From Planctomycetota bacterium (lineage in GTDB: Bacteria > Planctomycetota > UBA1135 > UBA2386): a stretch of 64,000 nt of DNA. Each line of letters starts with the position of its first letter. Within the stretch, counting starts at the first letter, position 1. Shown piece after piece: positions 8,746 through 17,068 of the stretch. Where the stretch lies: contig JACKIB010000001.1 of assembly GCA_020638695.1 (NCBI GenBank), forward strand, positions 682,001 to 746,000, given 5' to 3'. Below the pieces are notes generated by a model. It saw nothing but the letters and a program-made list of their open reading frames with translations. It had not been told where the DNA came from and made no database searches. Made by a program: the position numbers and the translations under genes.

Positions 8746-9809
8746 AGCACCAACCGGTGGCGCCCACCGTGCAAGTAGTTCATGGTCTGCATGGTGAGCA
8801 GCACCAGGAAATCGCGCTCGGTCTCGGAGCGCGAGCGGTGCTGGCGCAGTTTGAGGTCGCGACACCGCTGGGTCATCTGCTTGAGCACCTGTTCGATGGT
8901 GTACTGGTACTCGCCGGTCCACACCGCCACTCGGGTGCGCACCGCGGTGCGCACACTGCGCAAGAACTGCACCGCGGTCGGACAGTCGGCGTGCGCGGGG
9001 TCGGCGGAGAACAGCCGCCGCAAATCGTGGTCGTAGAAGCCCGGAAACTCGATCCCGTAGTAGTCGCGCTTGCGCGCGTAGTGCTGCCGCAGCGTCTGCG
9101 TGAGCGTCTTGAGCGGCGCCTCGTGGCGACGGTTCGACACCTTCATCGGTGCATCGCCCAGGTCTTCCATCATCTGCTGCACCGCCTCGAGCTTCTTCAG
9201 CGCCGGCCAACCCTTGTAGCGCGAGCGCCACGGCGAGCGCGGCTTCAACCACACGGCGAAGGTCTCGGCGAAGTCCTCGACCGGATGGCTCTGTGCGTAC
9301 CACATGTCCAGGTGCAGCACGAAGCTCTTGCTGAACGGCTTGGGGCTGTAGTACTGCGGGTACTTCTTCGACGCCGCGCCGAACGCCTCCCGCCAGCGCT
9401 TGGTCCGCCGCAGCCGGTAGGCGTTGTCGATCGCGTGCCCGGTCTCGTGGCGCAGGATCTTCATGCACCAGACGTCGCTGCCGCCCTCGACCTCGAGCAT
9501 CTGCCGAGACTCGAGCCGCATCAACCGTGGATGCGCCAAGTAGAACGGCACCGCCACGCCGGGCACCCCGTCGGGAGTGAACCATTCGTCCGACAGCCAG
9601 AAGTGCGGGCGGAAGCGCAGGCCCCGGTACTCGAGCTCCGCGTGGATTTGTTCGATGCGGCTCTCCAACGGCGTTCCGGCGATCCGGATCGGCAGATCGC
9701 ACAGTCGCGTGTCGAGCAACTCGTCGTCGGTCATGCCGTGCAGCGAGGGATCACCGAAGCGGCGTCGCGACACCATGCGGAAGCGGCGGCGGGTCCGGCG
9801 CGCGGTCAC
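8742..9809 (-). CDS. Putative zinc metallopeptidase (Mx type, HETGH)
   Basis: A cytoplasmic protein of about 355 residues with a gluzincin-like zinc motif HETGH (121-125) followed by Asn/Arg-rich sequence, and a candidate third ligand in EDFAETFAVW near residue 180. The layout RFRPHFWLSDEWFTPDGVPG (near 65-84) plus PFYLAHPRLMRLE is characteristic of the putative zinc-binding peptidase family often called Peptidase_Mx. The start is uncertain: a GTG at 9809 (RRTRRRFR) or an ATG at 9776 fit, while longer versions would run into cheB. It overlaps the ATP-grasp gene by four bases. The physiological substrate is not known. Confidence 0.78.
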   Translation of the reverse strand: MTARRTRRRFRMVSRRRFGDPSLHGMTDDELLDTRLCDLPIRIAGTPLESRIEQIHAELEYRGLRFRPHFWLSDEWFTPDGVPGVAVPFYLAHPRLMRLESRQMLEVEGGSDVWCMKILRHETGHAIDNAYRLRRTKRWREAFGAASKKYPQYYSPKPFSKSFVLHLDMWYAQSHPVEDFAETFAVWLKPRSPWRSRYKGWPALKKLEAVQQMMEDLGDAPMKVSNRRHEAPLKTLTQTLRQHYARKRDYYGIEFPGFYDHDLRRLFSADPAHADCPTAVQFLRSVRTAVRTRVAVWTGEYQYTIEQVLKQMTQRCRDLKLRQHRSRSETERDFLVLLTMQTMNYLHGGRHRLVL

Positions 9810-9909
9810 GAGCCGGTCGGCGAGCGGTCGATGCGGGCGAATTCCATCAGCACGACCCGAGGCTAGCCGATCGGCGCGACGACGCAAGCGCGCGCTCGAC
9901 GGCGACGCG

Positions 9910-10950
9910 CTACACCGCGACCGCGCCGAGCATCGCTTGCGCGATGTCTGCCAGCGGCAGGACTTCGCACACCGCGCCGGCCTCGATCGCCCGCCGCGGC
10001 ATACCGAAGACGACACAGGTGGCCTCGTTTTGGGCGATGGTGTGCGCCCCGGCGTCGCGCATCTGGCGCATTCCATCGCAGCCGTCGTCGCCCATACCGG
10101 TCATGATCACACCGACCGCGTTCGAGCCGGCGACCCGCGCCACCGATTGGAACAGGACCTCGACCGACGGGCGGTGCCGCTTGACCGGCGGCGCATCGAA
10201 CACCTTGGCGCGGTAGACCGCGCCGGAGCGCGTCAATTCGAGGTGGAAGTTGCCGGGGGCGATCAGACAGCGCCCCGGACCGACCACCTCGCCGTTCTCG
10301 GCCTCGTGCACGTCGATCTCGCACTCCCGCGACAGGCTCTCAGCGAAACTCCGCGTGAAGTGCTGCGGCATGTGCTGCACGACCATGATTCCCGGGGCGT
10401 TGCGCGGCACTGCAGGCAGCACGCGGCGCAGCGCCTCGGTGCCGCCGGTCGACGTTCCGATGGCGATGATCTTGTTGGTGGTATCCGCCAGGGCCCGCGA
10501 CTCCAACCGGCGAACCGGTGGCCGGTTGCGCGCCGGATTGCGATCGATCCTCGCGCGCGCCGCGGCCTTGACCTTGTCGACCAACTCGATCGACATGTCG
10601 GCGGCCGAGAAGGCGGAGTTCGGCTTGCACAGCACCTCCACCGCGCCGAGCTCGATGGCTTCCACGGCCAACGCGCTGTTCGCCTGGGTCAGCGACGACA
10701 CCACGACGGTGGGGATCGGGTGGTGCTGCATCAGCTTGCGCAGGAACGTGATCCCGTCCATCCGCGGCATCTCGATGTCCAGCGTCACCACGTCGGGTTG
10801 AAGCTCGACGATCTTCTCCCGCGCGACGTACGGGTCACACGCACTCCCCACCACCTCGATATCCGGGTCGGCATCGAGGATCTTGCTGAACATCTGCCGG
10901 ACGACCGCGGAGTCGTCGATCACCAGAACCCTGGTCTTGTGGCGACTCAT
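9910..10950 (-). CDS. cheB: CheB chemotaxis methylesterase/deamidase
   Basis: A 346-residue two-domain response regulator that removes methyl groups from receptor glutamates. Receiver domain: acidic pocket D12/D13, phospho-acceptor D58 (VVTLDIEMP) and K109. Catalytic domain: S167 in GTSTGG, H193 in QHMP and D288/D289 in TGMGDDG form the known Ser-His-Asp triad. The ATG at 10950 overlaps the stop of cheX (ATGA), making it the last gene of the overlapping six-gene run. Phosphorylation by CheA would activate it, opposing CheR at 13.1-14.0 kb. Confidence 0.96.
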   Translation of the reverse strand: MSRHKTRVLVIDDSAVVRQMFSKILDADPDIEVVGSACDPYVAREKIVELQPDVVTLDIEMPRMDGITFLRKLMQHHPIPTVVVSSLTQANSALAVEAIELGAVEVLCKPNSAFSAADMSIELVDKVKAAARARIDRNPARNRPPVRRLESRALADTTNKIIAIGTSTGGTEALRRVLPAVPRNAPGIMVVQHMPQHFTRSFAESLSRECEIDVHEAENGEVVGPGRCLIAPGNFHLELTRSGAVYRAKVFDAPPVKRHRPSVEVLFQSVARVAGSNAVGVIMTGMGDDGCDGMRQMRDAGAHTIAQNEATCVVFGMPRRAIEAGAVCEVLPLADIAQAMLGAVAV

Positions 10951-11402
10951 GCAATGACCTCGACGCCGATCAGCACCGCGGCGTCTTCGACCAACAAGGC
11001 CGCCACGCCGGCGCGTGCGGCGAACGCGGCCCACTCGCCCGCGTCGATGCATCGAGCGCTGGGCGGCGTCAGCTCGAACACCTGCTCCACGCCGGCGATC
11101 TCCGGAAGCAGTTGCCCGGCCGCGACGTTGGCCAGTTCCTTGGCTGCGTCGAACACCGCCTCCTGGTCGTCGATGTCCCCAGCGTCGACCCCGAGGGTGT
11201 TGGCCGCGAACTCGACCACCGTCTCGGTCGGCACGAAGATCGTCAATTCGCCCCGTTGTGCGCCCTGGAACCGGATCTTCGCCTCCAGGACCTCGCCAAC
11301 CGGCGGTGTCGCGCCGGCGGGATCCGCAGGCTCGGCGAACAGCATCGCCATCTCCTCGAACACCCGCGTCAGCACGCCTTGCGCCGCTTCCCCGTAGCTC
11401 AT
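10947..11402 (-). CDS. cheX: CheX-like CheY-P phosphatase
   Basis: A 151-residue protein of the CheC/CheX/FliY phosphatase fold. The key E-x-x-N signature is present once, as E89 and N92 in AKELANVAAG, matching single-site CheX. It would dephosphorylate CheY-P and end the signal. It overlaps cheB downstream and cheY upstream, each by four bases, so CheY and its probable phosphatase are made together. CheC proper (two sites) is not present in the window. Confidence 0.85.
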   Translation of the reverse strand: MSYGEAAQGVLTRVFEEMAMLFAEPADPAGATPPVGEVLEAKIRFQGAQRGELTIFVPTETVVEFAANTLGVDAGDIDDQEAVFDAAKELANVAAGQLLPEIAGVEQVFELTPPSARCIDAGEWAAFAARAGVAALLVEDAAVLIGVEVIA

Positions 11403-11782
11403 CCCACGCTCCTCGTCACGTCCTCGACCACTTGCCGAACCTGCTCGGGGCTGAACGGCTTGCGCACGTACGCCGCGACACCCTTCTCCATGACCTCGCG
11501 GATCCGCTTGACGCTGCCCTCGGTCGACACCACGACCACTGCCAGGCTGGCCATCCGGCCGCTCTCACGCAGCTTGTCGATCAACTCCAGACCACCCATT
11601 TCGGGCATGTTGATGTCGGTGAACATCAGGTCGATCGCGTGCTCGGCGAGCACCTCGAGTGCCTGCTTGCCGTGCTCGGCCTCGTACAGGTCGCCGATCG
11701 GCAGGCCCGCCACCCGGAGCGTCTTGGTGATCACCGAGCGCACGGTCTTCGAATCGTCGACGATCAGCACATTCAGATTCAT
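11399..11782 (-). CDS. cheY: CheY-type single-domain response regulator
   Basis: A 127-residue stand-alone receiver domain. D9/D10 bind magnesium, D56 in LMFTDINMP is the phosphorylation site, S86/T87 switch, and K108 in VRKPF completes the active site. It is the likely output carrier of the chemosensory system. The ATG at 11782 overlaps the stop of the HDOD gene (ATGA) and its own stop overlaps cheX. No flagellar genes are nearby, so its target could be pili, flagella encoded elsewhere, or another process. Confidence 0.93.
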   Translation of the reverse strand: MNLNVLIVDDSKTVRSVITKTLRVAGLPIGDLYEAEHGKQALEVLAEHAIDLMFTDINMPEMGGLELIDKLRESGRMASLAVVVVSTEGSVKRIREVMEKGVAAYVRKPFSPEQVRQVVEDVTRSVG

Positions 11783-12639
11783 CGCAACTCCACTGCTTCC
11801 CCGCTGCGCAGGGTTCGAACCTCGACCAGCTTGCTCGCCGTTTCGCACAGCACCGCTTCGACTACCGAAGGCTTGAGTCCGAGTCGCGTCACCGTCGCCG
11901 GATCGGCGCGGTACTGCGTCCCATCGACGCCGCTGCCCAACCCGGCCATGGCGCAGAGGTGCTCTGCGGCGTGCACCAGATCGGTGGGGCCCCGCATGCT
12001 CTCGTCGCAACTGCTCGGCAAGTGGTGCCAGCGCACGATCTGCACGATCTCCGCCGGGAGCTGCCAGCGCTCCAGGAGCAACGCGCCGACTTCGGCGTGG
12101 TCGATGCCCAGCACTTCACGTTCCGCGGCATCGAACGCGTGATCGCCTTCGAAAGCCAACGCCATGATCGCGTCGCGGTGGCGGCACACGAACGGGCCGA
12201 GCACCAGTTTGCCCAGATCACACAGTAGCGCGGCCGTGAACACCTCTCGGGGCGCTCGGGTCCCGCAGGCCCTGGCCAGCTCCTCGGCGGTCAACGCGGT
12301 TGCCGCGGCAGCCTCCCACAGCGCCCCGGGACGCAGCTCGTAGCCTTCGACCGGTGCGGCAGCCAGCGGTCCGCTGTCCAGCGCCGCTGCAATGACCCTG
12401 CCGCTACCCAACCGCACCACCGCGTCTCGCACGGTGCGGGTCTCGGCTCGGCCGCCGAGCAGAGACGAATTGGCCATCTTCAGCACCCGGGCGGTGAGCA
12501 CCGGGTCGAGCGCGATCGCGCGTTCGACCTGTCCGGCATCCGCCTCGGGGTCCTGCGCGATCCGCACGATTTCGACCGCCGACGACGGCAGTACCTCGAC
12601 TTCCTGGACGCTCTTCAGCACTCGCTCGCGAATGTTCAC
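11779..12639 (-). CDS. HDOD domain protein
   Basis: A 286-residue protein consisting of one HDOD domain, an HD-hydrolase relative that usually lacks enzyme activity and serves in signalling. Recognisable pieces: VLPSSAVEIVRIAQDPEADAG near the N-terminus, the helix IALDPVLTARVLKMANSSLLGG, and LLCDLGKLVLGPF. It is translated from a GTG that overlaps the cheD stop (GTGA, 12636-12639) and overlaps cheY downstream. HDOD genes embedded in che operons occur in several phyla, but how they contribute is not known; an adaptor role for CheY or second messengers is inference. Confidence 0.85.
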   Translation of the reverse strand: MNIRERVLKSVQEVEVLPSSAVEIVRIAQDPEADAGQVERAIALDPVLTARVLKMANSSLLGGRAETRTVRDAVVRLGSGRVIAAALDSGPLAAAPVEGYELRPGALWEAAAATALTAEELARACGTRAPREVFTAALLCDLGKLVLGPFVCRHRDAIMALAFEGDHAFDAAEREVLGIDHAEVGALLLERWQLPAEIVQIVRWHHLPSSCDESMRGPTDLVHAAEHLCAMAGLGSGVDGTQYRADPATVTRLGLKPSVVEAVLCETASKLVEVRTLRSGEAVELR

Positions 12640-13148
12640 AGCTCGCGCTCCCCGCCGGTCGCGATGGTGGTGCGACCCTCGTTCATGTACAGGCGCATGG
12701 TGCGCGGCAACGTCCCACCGACGTCCTCGGAGGAGATCATCAACGAGTTCTTCCACAGCAGCTTGCGCGCCACCGTGTGGTTGCGATGCCCGATCTGGAA
12801 CCGTCCGTTCTCGTCCATGGTGCTCGCCGCTCCGGCGAGCTTGACTCGCAACGACTCGGCCCGCGCACCACGGCGGTAGAGCTCGCCGAGGATCGCCACG
12901 ATCCCACTGTCGACGAATATTCCCGGGGTCGCGCGAGCGCGGTCCTCGTTGGTCTTGGAGATCGGCAGCATGCAGTGCATCAACCCCCCGACACGGGCCT
13001 CTTCGTCGTAGAACGAGACCCCTAGGCAGGATCCGAGCGAGTAGGTCACGAGCATCTCGTTCGGGTCGTCGGACACCACGAGGTCGCCGATCCCGACCAC
13101 CCGCGTGACCAGCTTGATCTCCTTGCCAACCGTAGGTCCCCCGATCAT
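12636..13148 (-). CDS. cheD: CheD receptor glutamine deamidase
   Basis: A 170-residue cysteine-hydrolase-fold protein that deamidates specific glutamines of chemoreceptors. The catalytic set is preserved with the spacing of the characterised Thermotoga enzyme: T35, C41 (TYSLGSC) and H58 (GLMHCM). The ATG at 13148 is chosen because it overlaps the cheR stop by four bases (ATGA) and gives the usual family length. In other bacteria CheD binds CheC; here only a CheX-like partner is encoded, so its regulation may differ. Confidence 0.93.
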   Translation of the reverse strand: MIGGPTVGKEIKLVTRVVGIGDLVVSDDPNEMLVTYSLGSCLGVSFYDEEARVGGLMHCMLPISKTNEDRARATPGIFVDSGIVAILGELYRRGARAESLRVKLAGAASTMDENGRFQIGHRNHTVARKLLWKNSLMISSEDVGGTLPRTMRLYMNEGRTTIATGGEREL

Positions 13149-13954
13149 CCGATCCTCCGGTAGATCGACGGACCGGCGCGCTCGAAGCGCCCCTCGATCC
13201 GCAACAAGCTCTCCGACAGGCCGGTGATGAGCAGTCCGTTCGGTCGCAGCAGGCGGTGGAACTCCCCCACGAGTCGATCGCGCATCCCGTCGTCGAAGTA
13301 AATCATCACGTTGCGGCACAGGATGGCGTCCAATGGACCACGCATCGGAAACGGCGGCTTGGCGAGGTTGAGGCGCCGGAACACCGCGTGCTGGCGTAGC
13401 TCGTCCTTGACCTGCCAGGCCTCCGGTTCACTACCGCGAATCGGCTCGAACCAACGCCGGCGGATCGACTCCTGGAGTCCTTCGAGCTTCGATGCCTCGT
13501 ACACCGCAGCCTCCGCCTTCGCCAGCACCCGCGTCGAGATGTCGGTCGCGAGCAGCCGCCAATCCACCGAACTGCGCGCGCGCTCGAAGGCTTCCCGGGC
13601 GCAGATCGTGATGGTGTACGGCTCCTCGCCAGTGGAGCTGGCGGCGCACCACAGACGGATCCTCCGCTGTCCGGCCCGCGCCTGCTCCTCCAGGAAGCGA
13701 CCCAGGTAGTCGAAGTGCTGTGCCTCCCGGAAGAAGCTGGTCACGTTGGTCGAGATCACGTCCAACAGCTCGACCAGCTCCTGCTTCGATTCCCCCATCA
13801 GGTATTCGAGGTAGGCAACTTCATCGGGCAGGCGCAGCACCCGCAGGCGCTGCGCAAGCCGCGCGGCAACCATGGTCTCCTTGCCCTCCTGGATGCGGAT
13901 TCCGCTCTCGTCGTAGACGAGTTTGCGGATTCGCTCGAAGACCTTGGCGTCCAC
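13145..13954 (-). CDS. cheR: CheR chemoreceptor methyltransferase
   Basis: A 269-residue SAM-dependent methyltransferase that methylates receptor glutamates. N-terminal all-helical CheR-N domain, then the SAM site with WCAASSTGEEPYTI (near 132-145) and LDAILCRNVMIYFD (near 216-229), both characteristic. The start is a GTG at 13954 preceded by the Shine-Dalgarno-like CAGGAGAG; the reading frame gives MDAKVFERIRKL. It heads the overlapping run cheR-cheD-HDOD-cheY-cheX-cheB and lies 24 bases after the receptor gene. No TPR extension is present. Confidence 0.94.
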   Translation of the reverse strand: MDAKVFERIRKLVYDESGIRIQEGKETMVAARLAQRLRVLRLPDEVAYLEYLMGESKQELVELLDVISTNVTSFFREAQHFDYLGRFLEEQARAGQRRIRLWCAASSTGEEPYTITICAREAFERARSSVDWRLLATDISTRVLAKAEAAVYEASKLEGLQESIRRRWFEPIRGSEPEAWQVKDELRQHAVFRRLNLAKPPFPMRGPLDAILCRNVMIYFDDGMRDRLVGEFHRLLRPNGLLITGLSESLLRIEGRFERAGPSIYRRIG

Positions 13955-13978
13955 GCAGCTCTCTCCTGCTCTTTGAAC

Positions 13979-16330
13979 TCAGAAGTCGGCCAGATCGTCG
14001 TCGTCCAGCGGCAGCACCTGTGACGCGGACCGCCCGCGTCCCTTGGGGGGTGCTTCCGGCCGCGGGCGACGCGGGGCCTCGGCACGCGCCGGGGCGCGCT
14101 GCTGCTGTCGCTGCCGCCCGCCGTCCTGGCGCGTCATCTGGAACTGGCTCAGCAGGTCCATCAGCTGCTGCACCTGGCTGTTGAGCTCGTTGGCTGCCGC
14201 CGACGACTGCTCACTGCTCGCGGCGTTGTCCTGGGTGACGCGGTTCAGTTGGTCGACCGCGGAGTTGACCTGTCCGATCCCGTCCGCCTGCTCTCGCGAA
14301 GCGGCGGCGATCTCCGTGATCAGGTCGGTCACCTTGTTGGCACCGTCCGTGATCTCACCGAGGATCGACTGCACCTCGGAGGTCAAGGCCACGCCGTTGT
14401 CGACGTTCTTCGCGGAGTCCTCGATCAACTGCGCGGTGTTCTTCGCCGCCTCGGCGCTGCGCTGCGCGAGCGATCGAACCTCTTCCGCGACCACGGCGAA
14501 GCCCTTGCCGGCGTCGCCGGCGCGCGCCGCCTCGACCGCCGCATTCAGCGCCAGCATGTTGGTCTGGAACGAGATCTCGTCGATCGTCTTGACGATCTTG
14601 GCCGTCTCGTCGCTCGACGCCTTGATCGCGTCGATCGCCGACTTCATCTTGACCATCTGGCCGTCGCCCTTGTTGGCCGACTCCTTGGCCGCGATCGCCA
14701 GGTTCTTCGCCTGCGAGGCGTGCTCGGCGTTCTGCGTGGTCATCGACGACATCTCCTCCAAGGAGGCGGAGATCTCTTCGATCGAGCTGGCCTGGGTGCT
14801 CGCACCGTTGGCCAGTTTCTCGCTGCCCTGGCTGATCTCCTGACTGGCCGACGACACCTCGGAAGTGACGGTCTCGACCTGGCTCAGCGTCTCCTCGAGG
14901 ATGTCGACCAGCTGGTTCACGCCCTCCACCAGCGAACGGTACTCGCCGCTCACTTCAGCGGTCTCACCGCGCCGGGTCAGGTTACGCTCGCGCGCTGCAT
15001 CGATGACGTAGCCCACCGCCTCGGTGGCGCGCTGCTGCTGCAGCTCGGCGAGCTTCTTGTCGGTGATGTCCGACGCGAATTTCACGACCTTGAACGGCTT
15101 GCCATTCGGGTCGAGGATCGGGTTGTACGACGCCTGGATGTAGATCTCGCGGCCGCCCGAGCCGAGGCGCTTGAACTCGCCGGCCTGGTACTCGCCGCGC
15201 GCCAGCGCATTCCAGAACTCCCGATACTCCGCAGTGCGCGCCGACTCGGGATCCATGAACATGCGGTGGTGCTTGCCGCGGACCTCCTCCAGCGTGTAGC
15301 CCAGCGTCGCGAGGAAGTTCTGGTTGGCAGTCCGGATCGTGCCGTCCATCTCGAACTCGATCACCGCTTGCGACTTGCCGATGGCCGCGATCTGGCCCTC
15401 GTAGTCGGCGTTCTTCATCTGTGCTGCGGTCACATCGGTGGCGTACTTGATCACGCGGAACGGCTTGCCGTCCGCACCGATGCTGGGGTTGTAGGTCGCC
15501 TGGATCCACACCTCTCGGTTGCCCTTGCCGAAGCGGCGGTACATCGACGAGGCGAACTCGCCGCGGTTGAGCTTCTCCCAGAACTCCCGGTAGCCCGCGC
15601 CGGCTGCCTCCTGCGCGTCGACGAAGATGCTGTGGTGCCGACCCTTGACTTCCTCGAGCGTGTAGCCCATCGCCGTCAGGAAGTTCTGGTTGGCGGTCCG
15701 GATCGTGCCGTCCATCTCGAACTCGATCACCGCGAGTGACCGGTTGATCGCTCTCACCTGCGCTTCGTAGGCGGCGTTCTCGGCCTCCTTGGCACGCACG
15801 TCGGTGACGTCGTACCACTCGAGGCGCGCCCCCAAGTACTCACCATTGCTGTCGTGCAGCGCGGTGATGTTGAGCTCGATCCGCAGCCGACCGATCTTGA
15901 TCTCGGCCTTGTGCGGCAGGTTGCGCGGGTCGTCCAGCAGACGCCGCTGAACCTCGGGCTTGAGATGGAAGTTGTCGATGCAGGTGCCGAGCAGGTTGTC
16001 GAAGTCGGCCTTGGGGAAGGCCTTCTCCAGGTCCTCACGCACCGCGGCGATCAGCCGCACGGTCGCTGGATTGACGTAGGTGACCACCAGGTCGCGGTCG
16101 ACGTGCACACAAGCAGTCGCCGAGCCCTCCAGGGCGCTCCGGTACACGCTGTCGCCGGAGTTCGACTTGCGGCCCAGTCGGGCGATCGTCTCCACGATCT
16201 CCCGACCCTCCTGATCCAGAGCATCCAGATCCAGTTCGCTGCCTGAGTTCAGCAGCTCGGCAATTCGCTTCGTGCGGCGGTCTGTGGTCGGGGAACGCTT
16301 CGACTTGCTTCCCTGCTTGGTCGTGGTCAT
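13979..16330 (-). CDS. Soluble methyl-accepting chemotaxis protein with three PAS domains
   Basis: A 783-residue receptor with no membrane-spanning segment. A Lys/Ser-rich start is followed by a divergent PAS-like domain (about 65-190) and two close PAS copies (about 200-315 and 320-435); both copies contain AVIEFEMDGTIRTANQNFL, which indicates an internal duplication. The signalling domain (about 480-720) has the highly conserved hairpin tip around EISFQTNMLALNAAVEAARA, so it should bind CheW and CheA. A Gln/Arg/Pro-rich linker leads to the acidic C-terminus LPLDDDDLADF, which may serve as a tether for CheR or CheB. PAS domains suggest sensing of redox, oxygen or a cytoplasmic ligand; the cofactor is unknown. 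The start follows a strong purine-rich ribosome site. Confidence 0.93.
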   Translation of the reverse strand: MTTTKQGSKSKRSPTTDRRTKRIAELLNSGSELDLDALDQEGREIVETIARLGRKSNSGDSVYRSALEGSATACVHVDRDLVVTYVNPATVRLIAAVREDLEKAFPKADFDNLLGTCIDNFHLKPEVQRRLLDDPRNLPHKAEIKIGRLRIELNITALHDSNGEYLGARLEWYDVTDVRAKEAENAAYEAQVRAINRSLAVIEFEMDGTIRTANQNFLTAMGYTLEEVKGRHHSIFVDAQEAAGAGYREFWEKLNRGEFASSMYRRFGKGNREVWIQATYNPSIGADGKPFRVIKYATDVTAAQMKNADYEGQIAAIGKSQAVIEFEMDGTIRTANQNFLATLGYTLEEVRGKHHRMFMDPESARTAEYREFWNALARGEYQAGEFKRLGSGGREIYIQASYNPILDPNGKPFKVVKFASDITDKKLAELQQQRATEAVGYVIDAARERNLTRRGETAEVSGEYRSLVEGVNQLVDILEETLSQVETVTSEVSSASQEISQGSEKLANGASTQASSIEEISASLEEMSSMTTQNAEHASQAKNLAIAAKESANKGDGQMVKMKSAIDAIKASSDETAKIVKTIDEISFQTNMLALNAAVEAARAGDAGKGFAVVAEEVRSLAQRSAEAAKNTAQLIEDSAKNVDNGVALTSEVQSILGEITDGANKVTDLITEIAAASREQADGIGQVNSAVDQLNRVTQDNAASSEQSSAAANELNSQVQQLMDLLSQFQMTRQDGGRQRQQQRAPARAEAPRRPRPEAPPKGRGRSASQVLPLDDDDLADF

Positions 16331-16336
16331 CGGTCT

Positions 16337-16346
16337 CTCCTCTCCT
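16337..16346 (-). promoter_or_regulatory. Shine-Dalgarno for the receptor gene
   Basis: Two tandem AGGAG boxes on the minus strand, the nearer one six bases before the ATG at 16330. This fixes the receptor start rather than the longer in-frame extension upstream. Confidence 0.75.
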
Positions 16347-16385
16347 CGCTTCAATGTCTTTTGCCCGTCTGCACCGTGGGCGGTT

Positions 16386-16904
16386 CTATTCTCTGTTCTC
16401 CGGCGCCATTGCACCGCTCAGCGCCTGCCGCGGCACAGCACTCAGAATCTGCTCCGTGTCCAGCAGGATCTTGACCTCGCCCCTGCACTTGGCCACGGCG
16501 CGGATGAAGCTCATGTCCACGCCATCGCCGAACGACGGCGGCGGGTCGATCTCGTCTGCGCCGATGTCGAGCACTTCGCACACGCCATCGACCAGGATCC
16601 CCATCTGCGAGGTTCCCCCTTCCTTCTCGGAGTCGACGACGATGATCGAGGTCTGCTCGGTGTCGGGGATCGTCTCCATGCCGAACCGCTTGCGCAGCTC
16701 GAGCACCGGGATGATCCGGCCGCGTAGGTTGATGACACCTCGAATGCAATCCCCGGTGCGCGGCACCGCGGTGATGTGCATCAGGCCGATGATCTCCCGG
16801 ACCTTGAGGATCTCGAGGCCGTACTCCTCGGAACCGAGGCGAAAGGTCAGATACTTGGCGGCCAGCTCGTCTACCCGCGGCCTGGCGTCGGCTGCTTGCG
16901 TCAT
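16386..16904 (-). CDS. cheW: CheW coupling protein
   Basis: A 172-residue single CheW domain that links receptors to CheA. Typical segments: KYLTFRLGSEEYGLEILKVREI (near 17-38), VINLRGRIIPVLELRKRFG (near 58-76), and GILVDGVCEVLDI (near 103-115). The ATG at 16904 is selected because an AGGAGGG box sits six bases before it; longer in-frame starts would invade the cheA promoter region. It is the first gene of the minus-strand che run, divergent from cheA. Confidence 0.94.
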   Translation of the reverse strand: MTQAADARPRVDELAAKYLTFRLGSEEYGLEILKVREIIGLMHITAVPRTGDCIRGVINLRGRIIPVLELRKRFGMETIPDTEQTSIIVVDSEKEGGTSQMGILVDGVCEVLDIGADEIDPPPSFGDGVDMSFIRAVAKCRGEVKILLDTEQILSAVPRQALSGAMAPENRE

Positions 16905-17068
16905 GGGCGTCCCTCCTGCTCCTTGGACCAACCGCCTCATCACGCGGTCACGGTCGCTCTCGTGTTCGGCCAGGTCCCGCCGGGACCTTGAATCCATCGC
17001 CGATGATCCCGCAGGTTCCGGTGCAGAGCGGAGCGCAATCGTGTCGATACCGCACCCGGAGTCGATCC
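16905..17068. promoter_or_regulatory. Divergent cheW/cheA intergenic region
   Basis: A 164-base gap between the divergent starts of cheW and cheA must hold the promoters for both halves of the chemosensory locus. I see no confident -35/-10 pair or operator by eye, apart from the cheW ribosome site. Confidence 0.5.
16911..16917 (-). promoter_or_regulatory. Shine-Dalgarno for cheW
   Basis: AGGAGGG on the minus strand, six bases before the ATG at 16904. It decides the cheW start. Confidence 0.8.

Noticed and set aside
11805..11822. GGTTCGAAC-like T-loop sequence that could hint at a tRNA
   Set aside because: It lies in the HDOD coding sequence and no acceptor or anticodon stems flank it.
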